Shown in pieces: positions 1-5,136 of a stretch of DNA of 11,024 bases. Numbering within the stretch: the stretch's first letter is position 1; the number at the start of each line of letters is the position of its first letter. The notes under the pieces are model-generated. The model ran no database searches, was not told where the DNA came from, and saw only the letters and a list, made by a program, of their open reading frames with translations. The translations under genes and the position numbers were made by a program. Source of the DNA: Methanosarcinales archaeon (lineage in GTDB: Archaea; Halobacteriota; Methanosarcinia; Methanosarcinales; Methanogasteraceae); assembly GCA_030640725.1 (NCBI GenBank), contig DAOWIV010000288.1:1-11024 (forward strand), written 5' to 3'.

Positions 1-704
1 ACCTCCCGCAGCTCAAAGAACCTTGCATACTCAACGGTCCCGTATTTCACCACCTGTCCGAACGTTTCCTCCACCAGCATCGCGCAGGCTGTGATCTGCA
101 ACCGGTCAGGTTTCCATGTACCCTGGTCCGGCTTTTCACCAGTCCTGACGAGATAAGGCAGCACGCCGCCATCGATCCGCACCAGTTTGTCAGGAGCCCC
201 GGCGATGCCAAGCGCATCTGAATACATGGTATGTTCGACTGCGCACGGGGATATTTTCGTAAGAAGTGTATCTTTTCCGATTATCCGGACATACTCGGCT
301 ATCTGTGAGCCGATCACATCGATATCGATACTATCTGCCGCATCTACCACCATCTGTCGGTCCACGCCAGAGAGTTCGGCGCGATACAGCACTAAAAGCT
401 CGTCTACGATGCGCTTGAGTTCGGTACGCAGTCTTCCGATCATATCGTTGACCGTATCAACCTCATCAACCGCATCGGCGTCGCCAGCGTTATCAGTATT
501 ATCTACACCGCCTGCATCACCTGCACCATCGCAGGCAACAGTACGATGGTGGGTAAGCGCAAGTTCTTTCAGGATAAGACGTGTTAAATATTTTGTATCG
601 ACGATCTTTTGATCATCATCCACTAACTGGCTGCGAAAGTATACAAGACGCGGGCATCGCAGGTATGCAGCGATCTCGGATGCTAAAATTCTGCCTTGTT
701 TCAT
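1..704 (-). CDS. Cas4/DUF83-like PD-(D/E)XK nuclease family protein (partial, C-terminus off the left edge)
   Basis: Reading the minus strand from the ATG at 704-702 gives an uninterrupted frame of about 234 codons to the window edge. The N-terminus has a SEIAAYLRCPRLVYF stretch (residues 9-23), the usual opening of Cas4/Dna2-type proteins, with the first iron-sulfur cysteine candidate at Cys17. Later come a G-x-PD-K-L-V segment (about 169-175, Asp172 as the RecB motif II acid), LPYLVRTGEKP (182-192) where motif III would lie, DRLQ (200-203) with the motif IV glutamine, and YGTVEYARF (221-229). Motif III reads R-T-G-E-K rather than the classic E-x-K, so nuclease activity is uncertain. Residues 58-88 form an acidic, Asp/Gly/Ala-rich low-complexity insert. 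The C-terminal cysteine cluster would lie outside the window. The start overlaps the hpt stop as ATGA, so the two are translationally coupled. Family assignment comes from motif recognition; no cas genes or repeats are visible here. Confidence 0.75.
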   Translation of the reverse strand, partial: MKQGRILASEIAAYLRCPRLVYFRSQLVDDDQKIVDTKYLTRLILKELALTHHRTVACDGAGDAGGVDNTDNAGDADAVDEVDTVNDMIGRLRTELKRIVDELLVLYRAELSGVDRQMVVDAADSIDIDVIGSQIAEYVRIIGKDTLLTKISPCAVEHTMYSDALGIAGAPDKLVRIDGGVLPYLVRTGEKPDQGTWKPDRLQITACAMLVEETFGQVVKYGTVEYARFFELRE

Positions 705-1264
705 CCCATAACCGATTTGACAACCACACCATCTGCGTCCACATCCACCGAAACAAGCGTCTTTATATCGTGTCCGGCAGCACGCAATGGTTGTGCGCCC
801 TCGCCGCGTTCGATGACTATGGCGATATCGCATATCTCTGCACCAGCGATCTCCAGCGCATGAATAACCGCTTTCATCGTGCCCCCCGTGCTGATCACGT
901 CATCCACAATCATCACACGGTCGCCTTTATTGATTCCATTGAGATACAACTCCCCCTTTGAATATCCGGTATGTTGGTGCACTGCAACCTCATTTGGCAG
1001 GTCATACCGGCGTTTTCTGATGATCGCAAGCGGAATGCCGGTTTTCATTGCAAGCACCGTCCCAACCGGGATCCCCATTGCCTCTATGGTCACGATCCGG
1101 TCCACATTGGTGTCAGCCAGCTCGATGATGCGGTCTGCAACCTCTGAGAGCAGCGCAGGCGTAAGTTCCGGAATGCCATCTGTTATCGGGTGGATAAAGT
1201 AGTGGTAATCGCCCCTCTGGACAATCGGCGCATCTTTAAGCGTTTGCGTGAGTATCGGAAGCAT
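701..1264 (-). CDS. hpt: Hypoxanthine/guanine phosphoribosyltransferase (archaeal HPRT family)
   Basis: This 187-residue protein is the usual length for archaeal Hpt, a cytoplasmic purine salvage enzyme that transfers ribose-5-phosphate from PRPP to hypoxanthine or guanine, making IMP or GMP. The N-terminus has the family's DYHYFIHPITDGIPE pattern (residues 19-33). TIEAMGIPVGT (59-69), the SKGELYLNG segment (102-110) and the PRPP-binding loop VMIVDDVISTGGT (117-129, acids Asp121/Asp122) follow. ERGEG (152-156) sits near the C-terminus. The ATG at 1264-1262 fits the known N-terminus and lies about 26 nt from the centre of a TATA box, so the message is probably leaderless. The downstream Cas4/DUF83-like gene overlaps it by ATGA. 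Family members may prefer hypoxanthine over guanine; specificity cannot be read from sequence alone. Confidence 0.93.
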   Translation of the reverse strand: MLPILTQTLKDAPIVQRGDYHYFIHPITDGIPELTPALLSEVADRIIELADTNVDRIVTIEAMGIPVGTVLAMKTGIPLAIIRKRRYDLPNEVAVHQHTGYSKGELYLNGINKGDRVMIVDDVISTGGTMKAVIHALEIAGAEICDIAIVIERGEGAQPLRAAGHDIKTLVSVDVDADGVVVKSVMG

Positions 1265-1282
1265 GAATCATACTGATCGTCG

Positions 1283-1300
1283 ATGCTATATATCATTTTG
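1283..1300 (-). promoter_or_regulatory. Archaeal TATA/BRE promoter of hpt
   Basis: On the minus strand CAAAAT (BRE-like) is followed by GATATATAGC, centred near 1290. The hpt ATG begins at 1264, about 26 nt downstream, where archaeal transcription normally starts, and there is no ribosome binding site between them. This indicates a leaderless or near-leaderless transcript. Confidence 0.65.
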
Positions 1301-1397
1301 CCATTGGCGGGAGATGTCAACCTGCCCCGGTCTCCCGGATGGTGCGGCTCAAGAATCGACACCCATATTGGTAGATCTTTTGTAGACATGGGTTTAT

Positions 1398-1553
1398 CTG
1401 ACAGGATATCTTGACCCTGTTTCTTAATTTTCATCTTCCTTTGGTTTACTTTCTTCAGATAATCAGCAAGATGCGTCTTCGTTCTGTAACCGCTGCTGAG
1501 AGTTCGTTTCTGGTGACGACACCGGGAAAGTTAAGCTGATTTTCATCTGGCAT
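1398..1553 (-). pseudogene. Probable frameshifted small ORF, function unknown
   Basis: On the minus strand an ATG at 1553-1551 opens a frame starting MPDENQLNFPGVVTRNELS. It stops after about 32 codons. A +1/-1 shift near its end continues as THLADYLKKVNQRKMKIKKQ (ending near 1405), a plausible amphipathic helix. The two halves read like one helical protein broken by an indel, but I do not recognise the family and there is no clear ribosome binding site. The downstream limit is uncertain because the second frame stays open towards the hpt promoter. Confidence 0.3.
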
Positions 1554-1648
1554 ATCAAAATCAGTTCGTTTTGATGTTGTGCTCCATAGTAACCGGGTGC
1601 AGATCACTCAAGTCACTTTCTTTGTGATCGCCCCGATATCCCGCTCTC

Positions 1649-1906
1649 TTATTTTTCGACCAGTTTTGTGATGGTCTTTTCAAGTTCTGTGATTTTATCT
1701 TCCGGACGGAGAAGATCATCCTTCGATGCGACCTTTGACCTGTCAATCGCGTTCGCCCATCGCCCGAGATTTTTCCTCGAATTCCTGCATTTGCCTCGTT
1801 TTCTTGGTCAGAAGTTTGTGAACGAGGGTTTTTCTTCCTCTTTGCTCACCTCTCCTTTTTCAACGAGTTCGTCTACGACTCGTGAACTGCTCTACGATAA
1901 AATCCG
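1649..1906 (-). pseudogene. Frameshifted phasin-like coiled-coil protein (COG3937-type remnant)
   Basis: Three minus-strand frames join into one recognisable protein. The first reads VVDELVEKGEVSKEEEK; a one-base shift then gives TLVHKLLTKKTRQMQEFEEK and on to ...GERD, which ends at a stop. A second shift gives AIDRSKVASKDDLLRPEDK followed by ITELEKTITKLVEK and a stop at 1651-1649. This order (a V-D-E-L-V-E-K-G-E-S-K-E-E opening, a charged helix and a C-terminal ITELEKTI heptad segment) is typical of small coiled-coil proteins annotated as phasin or polyhydroxyalkanoate synthesis regulators. At the first shift one base appears missing where a Gly codon is expected. The N-terminal 20-30 residues are not recovered upstream, where all frames hit stops. 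It is a dead gene or one with sequencing indels; the number of lesions favours decay. Confidence 0.6.
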
Positions 1907-1908
1907 GA

Positions 1909-2076
1909 ATGTCTGTGGTTGGTTACTATGAGCACGAGATATTCAAGGATAAGCGACTTTACGTGAATCGCCCGACAAAGATGCGTGATGAGTTAGCCGA
2001 GATATTCAGAATCTTGAAAATCGGGGTGCTACGGTACGATTTGAAGCTGGAGCCTTACCCATACAACGTGGAATAA
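1909..2076 (+). CDS. Hypothetical small protein or gene fragment (55 codons)
   Basis: A plus-strand frame from the ATG at 1909 encodes MSVVGYYEHEIFKDKRLYVN and then a charged helical stretch ending KLEPYPYNVE. The composition (balanced charges, alternating hydrophobics in the DELAEIFRILKIGVL part) looks protein-like rather than random, but I recognise no family. There is no good ribosome binding site, and the frame stays open 5' of the ATG, so it may be the 3' stump of a longer lost gene. Its last 12 bases, including the stop, are duplicated in tandem. Low confidence that it is expressed. Confidence 0.25.
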   Translation: MSVVGYYEHEIFKDKRLYVNRPTKMRDELAEIFRILKIGVLRYDLKLEPYPYNVE

Positions 2077-2088
2077 AACGTGGAATAA
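2065..2088 (+). repeat. 12-bp perfect tandem duplication
   Basis: AACGTGGAATAA occurs twice head to tail, at 2065-2076 and 2077-2088, spanning the stop of the small ORF before it. Both copies contain TAA in the same register. Consistent with replication slippage. Confidence 0.9.
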
Positions 2089-2243
2089 GTGCGAAATCGG
2101 GTGAGTTTTGGTGGGTCGACTGGTAGCGGTTTTGTGGTGGGTTTAGTTTTCGGTTTTTCAGGTGTTAGTGGATAATCGAATAGCTACGGCTGTTTTTTGG
2201 GGTTCCGAAGTTGAGTTACAAGATTCTGTCCGCGAAAGAGTTG

Positions 2244-2275
2244 ACTTCCGTTCATGTGTACTTCCGTTCATGTGT
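2244..2275 (+). repeat. 16-bp perfect tandem duplication
   Basis: ACTTCCGTTCATGTGT is present at 2244-2259 and again at 2260-2275 with no spacer, followed by a partial third start (ATGTG). It lies in sequence with no recognisable gene between the decayed ORFs and the J-domain stump. Confidence 0.9.
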
Positions 2276-2297
2276 ATGTGTTTAGCTGAGGCGAAAA

Positions 2298-2427
2298 AAC
2301 CACGAGATTTCACGAGATTGACACAAGAAGATAGTAGTACATACAAGATATTGGTGATATGTTTGCATTTTATATCCTGCCCCCTCATACTTTCTCGTGG
2401 AAATCTGTGTAATTTTGTGGTTAGCTA
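2298..2427. repeat. Imperfect inverted repeat built of CACRAGATT-like units
   Basis: The left arm (2298-2330) contains CCACGAGATTTCACGAGATT, an 11-nt period. The right arm (about 2390-2427), read on the other strand, has the related CCACAAAATTACACAGATTT. The arms match only partly. Related units occur again near 3446-3476, suggesting a dispersed, decayed repeat family. Confidence 0.45.
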
Positions 2428-2598
2428 AACACGTACAAGAAAGCATATCGCAGGCTTTCCATGCTTTACCATCCCAACGCGTCCACCGACCCGGATGCCG
2501 AGAAGAAGATGAAAGAGATAAACAAAGCTTATGATACGCTATCAGACCCGGATAAGCGTGCACGGTACGATAATTTTGAAAACACCTTCGAAAGCTGA
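2425..2598 (+). pseudogene. J-domain (DnaJ-type) remnant
   Basis: The plus-strand frame starting just after a stop at 2422-2424 reads YKKAYRRLSMLYHPN and then, about ten residues on, KEINKAYDTLSDPDKRARYD, ending at TGA 2596-2598. This is helices II to IV of a J-domain, the part of DnaJ co-chaperones that stimulates DnaK ATPase. Helix I is absent because a stop interrupts the frame, and nothing recognisable of the Gly/Phe, zinc-finger or C-terminal domains follows. The invariant HPD tripeptide reads HPN, which would abolish DnaK stimulation in known J-proteins. A shorter frame from the ATG at 2461 would encode only 45 residues. I read it as a truncated, inactive gene fragment. Confidence 0.75.
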
Positions 2599-2657
2599 TA
2601 GCATCAAGCGGGTCTGGATGCTGGCGGGAGGGTGAAGTTGGGTGCTGATATGGATGG

Positions 2658-2670
2658 ATTGATATATCCG
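2658..2670 (+). promoter_or_regulatory. TATA box of comE
   Basis: TTGATATATCC is centred about 28 nt upstream of the comE ATG at 2693. No ribosome binding site lies between, so transcription probably starts at or within a few bases of the ATG. Confidence 0.5.
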
Positions 2671-2692
2671 TGAAATCACTGATGTAAGTACA

Positions 2693-3253
2693 ATGAAACG
2701 CGTGCATGCAATCAAGACGATCGCTGAAGAACTGACCGATGAACTTGTGGTCTGCAATCTCGGATTTCCGAGCCGGGAACTTTACGCGCTCCACGATCGA
2801 AAGACGCATTTCTACATGCTCGGCTCGATGGGGCTTGCATCGTCGATCGGACTTGGCATCTCGCTGTCACAGCCGCGAAAGGTCGTGGTTCTTGATGGCG
2901 ATGGCTCGCTCCTGATGAACCTCGGATCGCTTGCAACGATAGCAAACCATGCGCCTGAGAACTACCTGCTCGTCGTTCTGGATAATCGGTGTTACGGATC
3001 GACCGGGTGCCAGCCGACCGCCACAGCGAAGGTGACAGATCTATCCGCGATCGCTTCGGGCGCTGGTTTGCGCGAGGTCAAAACGGTATCGACTGCGGGG
3101 GGGATACGGTCATGCGTGCATGGCTCTGGCATGTTGATCATAACTGTAGACCCCGGGAATGCTGAGGTGCCAATCATTGATCGTGAGCCTGTAGAGATCA
3201 AAAGCAGGTTTGTGCGAGAGATACGTCAGGTTAGCCGGGTTTTGGTCGGTTAA
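2693..3253 (+). CDS. comE: Sulfopyruvate decarboxylase, beta subunit
   Basis: This 186-residue thiamine diphosphate enzyme subunit matches ComE, which with ComD decarboxylates sulfopyruvate to sulfoacetaldehyde in coenzyme M biosynthesis. The N-terminus (MKRVHAIKTI, then VVCNLGFPSRELY at 19-31) is typical. GSMGLASSIGLG (44-55) is the TPP-enzyme turn. The cofactor and magnesium motif starts at DGDGS (68-72) and reaches its distal Asn at LDNRCYGSTG (96-105, Asn98). QPTAT (107-111) and VDPGNAEVP (152-160) complete the family pattern. Length equals that of separate ComE subunits. No comD (the alpha subunit, fused in some relatives) is present beside it; upstream lie only decayed fragments. A close alternative is a phosphonopyruvate decarboxylase subunit, but archaeal context and length favour ComE. 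It appears monocistronic with a near-leaderless promoter. Confidence 0.87.
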   Translation: MKRVHAIKTIAEELTDELVVCNLGFPSRELYALHDRKTHFYMLGSMGLASSIGLGISLSQPRKVVVLDGDGSLLMNLGSLATIANHAPENYLLVVLDNRCYGSTGCQPTATAKVTDLSAIASGAGLREVKTVSTAGGIRSCVHGSGMLIITVDPGNAEVPIIDREPVEIKSRFVREIRQVSRVLVG

Positions 3254-3268
3254 AAAAACATGACGCCA

Positions 3269-3315
3269 GCCCGGGCAACATATACTCGGGCACACGGCAT
3301 AAAATGCGATTTTTA
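3269..3315 (+). terminator. Possible terminator of comE
   Basis: GCCCG (3269-3273) pairs with CGGGC (3287-3291) around a 13-nt loop, and a T5 run follows at 3311-3315. Short stem and distant T run, so only suggestive. Confidence 0.3.
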
Positions 3316-3678
3316 TGGGTATGGTCAGGTGTCGTATGGAGTCTTTAGACAAATCCAGGGTTATGCAAAAAAACCTTGATCTGTGTTCATGCTGGCGGCC
3401 GTGCTTCGCAGTCAGTGTAAATCTGTATCTAATAAGGGTTTTTAGACACAGATTAACACTGATTACACCGATTTTACTTTTTCGGCAGTTTTATTGGCGA
3501 AATAAAGCTAATAGCCGCCTGCAAACAAGAACTCAGATATTTACCAACACGACGGTTTCAGGGCTTTAAAAAAGCTCATTTTGTAGCGGTGTGAAGTATA
3601 CAACAACTCACGTCCCCTACCCCGTACTGTTTTCAACTGCCGGAGGAAATTAAAAGCCACACCACTTCGGGTCTGGCA
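3316..3678. other. Non-coding stretch between comE and the archaellin promoter
   Basis: No frame on either strand reads like a protein. Apart from the inverted repeat at 3412-3462 and CACNGATT-type units at 3446-3476 I see no recognisable element. Confidence 0.5.
3412..3462. repeat. Inverted repeat, 15-nt arms
   Basis: TCAGTGTAAATCTGT (3412-3426) is the reverse complement of ACAGATTAACACTGA (3448-3462) with one mismatch, separated by 21 nt. The right arm continues into CACNGATT units at about 10-nt spacing (ACACAGATTA, ACACTGATTA, CACCGATTTT), related to those at 2298-2427. Confidence 0.75.
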
Positions 3679-3694
3679 CGGGCAAATTTGCCCG
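3679..3694. promoter_or_regulatory. 16-bp perfect palindrome upstream of the archaellin promoter
   Basis: CGGGCAAATTTGCCCG is a perfect palindrome with an AAATTT core, about 20 bp upstream of the archaellin TATA element. The position suits a dimeric activator or repressor upstream of BRE/TATA. It is not followed by a T run, so a terminator is less likely. Regulatory role is inferred from position and symmetry. Confidence 0.45.
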
Positions 3695-3707
3695 GAATCG
3701 ACACCTT

Positions 3708-3726
3708 GCAAAGATATATTTATATT
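3708..3726 (+). promoter_or_regulatory. TATA/BRE promoter of the archaellin gene
   Basis: GCAAAG (BRE-like) runs into ATATATTTATATT. A start about 25 nt downstream gives a 5' leader of roughly 35-40 nt, carrying AGGGG at 3771-3775, seven bases before the ATG at 3783. Confidence 0.6.
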
Positions 3727-3782
3727 GCGTTAATACATAAAATGAATACGGGTTTGATATCTACCATAAAAGGGGATGCATA

Positions 3783-4799
3783 ATGAACAGACGACCACTT
3801 CTACTAACCGCACGCATGGCTGCTGTATCTATAGTCTCTATCATCTCCACAATCTCTACAATCTCTGCCGCGACGGAAAGGCTGGCGCAGAACCGCCGTG
3901 CTCAGGTGGGCATCGGCACCCTGATCATATTCATTGCGATGGTGATGGTTGCGGCGGTTGCTGCCGCAGTGCTGATAGAAACCTCCGGAGTCCTCCAGCA
4001 GAAGGCATTTAGTACCGGAAAGGAAGCCACAATGGAGGTCTCCTCAAATATCGACGTAGAATCCATTGATGGCTGGCGCAGCGGCACGAATGCATCGATC
4101 GGCGACGATGACACATTCTCTGATACCCTTGACCGGCTTAATCTACGGTGCTCGCTGAAGGTCGGCTCAGAGCCTGTCGATCTGAATCAGGTCGTGATCA
4201 CCATCACTGATGGCACGACCACCAATGACCTCAGGTATATCGAGGGCACGGTCGATGTCAATGCCACCAATGTGAGTGATGGTAACTTTTCGAGCAGCGA
4301 TTCAAACCGCCTCACCACCTACCGGCTGGTCGCAGACGGTCTGACGCAGATACGGGTACCATACCCGGACGCCACAGTCGGTGCCAATGCCGATTATGTG
4401 AACAAGACCAGTGCAGGCACAGTTCATCTTGGATACAACACGACCAAGGCTACCACGGGTGATTATGCCGGTAAGTATTTCATGCGTGCAGACATGTTCT
4501 TTGTTGCGGAGATGGTGCGGGATGCTGATGATTCGTTCAGTCTGAGCAACCCGGTGATGACCGCAGGCGACCTGATCAAGATGGTTCTGCTGACCGCGCC
4601 GAGTAACACATGCACGGACGAAACAACGCTTACCAGTCTCAAGAACACCGATCCAAGGGTCGGCGAGGCAGCCCTGACCATCGATACCAGAACAACGGTC
4701 TCGATCAATATGGTGCCTGAAGGTGGCGCAAACACGCTGGTAGAGTTTGTAGCACCGTCGTCCTTTGGATCGTATCAGAGCATCGGCGTATATCCGTGA
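3783..4799 (+). CDS. Archaellin (archaeal flagellin) with extended leader
   Basis: This 338-residue protein has the archaellin hallmark: a class III signal peptide with processing site RRA|QVGIGTLIIF (cut after Ala40), then the hydrophobic filament-core helix ending near Leu64. The rest is a Thr/Asp/Asn-rich outer domain with six N-x-S/T sequons (Asn103, 160, 163, 168, 207, 219), sites for the N-glycans common on archaellins, and two cysteines (123, 277). The C-terminus (VSINMVPEGG, then YQSIGVYP) fits the family. A prepilin peptidase of the FlaK/ArlK type would remove the leader. The start at 3783 has AGGGG seven bases upstream. The leader is 40 residues, against the usual 5-15, and contains its own hydrophobic run (12-30) made partly of an I-S-T repeat from 9-bp tandem units. 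No ATG/GTG/TTG gives a short leader. No other archaellum genes are adjacent. Confidence 0.92.
   Translation: MNRRPLLLTARMAAVSIVSIISTISTISAATERLAQNRRAQVGIGTLIIFIAMVMVAAVAAAVLIETSGVLQQKAFSTGKEATMEVSSNIDVESIDGWRSGTNASIGDDDTFSDTLDRLNLRCSLKVGSEPVDLNQVVITITDGTTTNDLRYIEGTVDVNATNVSDGNFSSSDSNRLTTYRLVADGLTQIRVPYPDATVGANADYVNKTSAGTVHLGYNTTKATTGDYAGKYFMRADMFFVAEMVRDADDSFSLSNPVMTAGDLIKMVLLTAPSNTCTDETTLTSLKNTDPRVGEAALTIDTRTTVSINMVPEGGANTLVEFVAPSSFGSYQSIGVYP
3843..3869 (+). repeat. Three 9-bp tandem units in the archaellin leader
   Basis: ATCTCCACA, ATCTCTACA and ATCTCTGCC follow one another in frame and encode IST-IST-ISA. They extend the hydrophobic part of the leader and look like slippage-generated copies. 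Confidence 0.65.
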
Positions 4800-4835
4800 T
4801 AGCGAGTACATGGCGTAAAGTGTGATGATCATCAT

Positions 4836-4872
4836 CGGGGGACATCCGTGCAATCAGGGATGTTCGCCCCCG
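4836..4872 (+). terminator. GC-rich hairpin after the archaellin gene
   Basis: CGGGGG-ACATCC (4836-4847) pairs with GGATGT (4858-4863) and CCCCCG (4867-4872), a 12-bp stem with a 3-nt bulge (TCG) and a 10-nt loop. It lies 37 nt after the archaellin stop and ends 17 nt before the rps17e TATA box. No T run follows, so it may act in termination or in mRNA 3' end stabilisation. Confidence 0.5.
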
Positions 4873-4885
4873 CTGCAGTCATTGC

Positions 4886-4900
4886 AACAATATTTATATG
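4886..4900 (+). promoter_or_regulatory. TATA/BRE promoter of rps17e-dapA
   Basis: CAACAATATTTATATG places the TATA centre about 29 nt before the rps17e ATG at 4923. No ribosome binding site lies between, indicating a leaderless message. Confidence 0.65.
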
Positions 4901-4922
4901 CCAGACCGCCACATCTCGTTAT

Positions 4923-5126
4923 ATGGGAAATATTCGACCGTTATACATCAAAAATATCGCAAGAGAACTGGTTGCGCAGCGAGGTTACGCATTCGGAATC
5001 GATTTCGAGAGCAACAAGGCGCAGGTTACCAAACACACCGATATCACCAGTAAGACTATTCGGAACCGGGTTGCGGGTTACATCACACGCCTAAGCGTGA
5101 TTGCGCAGCGTGAAAAACCATTGTAA
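4923..5126 (+). CDS. rps17e: 30S ribosomal protein S17e
   Basis: The 67-residue product starts MGNIRPLYIKNIARELV and continues with TDITSKTIRNRVAGYITRL, the conserved S17e core found in archaea and eukaryotes. Length is typical for archaeal S17e, a small-subunit protein. The frame is open 25 codons further upstream, but that extension crosses the TATA box and does not match the family, so ATG 4923 is preferred. The message appears leaderless. dapA begins 10 nt after its stop, and the two are very probably co-transcribed, an association I recall from methanogen genomes. Confidence 0.93.
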   Translation: MGNIRPLYIKNIARELVAQRGYAFGIDFESNKAQVTKHTDITSKTIRNRVAGYITRLSVIAQREKPL

Positions 5127-5136
5127 GGTGACACTC

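Noticed and set aside
187..961. Long plus-strand open frames opposite the Cas4-like and hpt genes
   Set aside because: They are Ser/Thr/Ile-rich antisense frames to well-supported minus-strand genes, with no family resemblance or ribosome binding site.
2282..2809. 175-codon minus-strand frame across the J-domain stump and comE start
   Set aside because: It is antisense to a recognisable J-domain and to comE, and its product reads as random, His/Ser/Cys-rich sequence.
3315..3569. 84-codon plus-strand frame after comE
   Set aside because: It runs through the inverted repeat, has no ribosome binding site and has an unprotein-like composition.
3776..4012. Alternative plus-strand frame overlapping the archaellin start
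   Set aside because: It is a shifted reading of the archaellin leader and signal; the archaellin frame has the family motif and better ribosome binding site spacing.
4302..4853. 183-codon minus-strand frame opposite the archaellin gene
   Set aside because: Antisense shadow of a clear archaellin; no recognisable domain.
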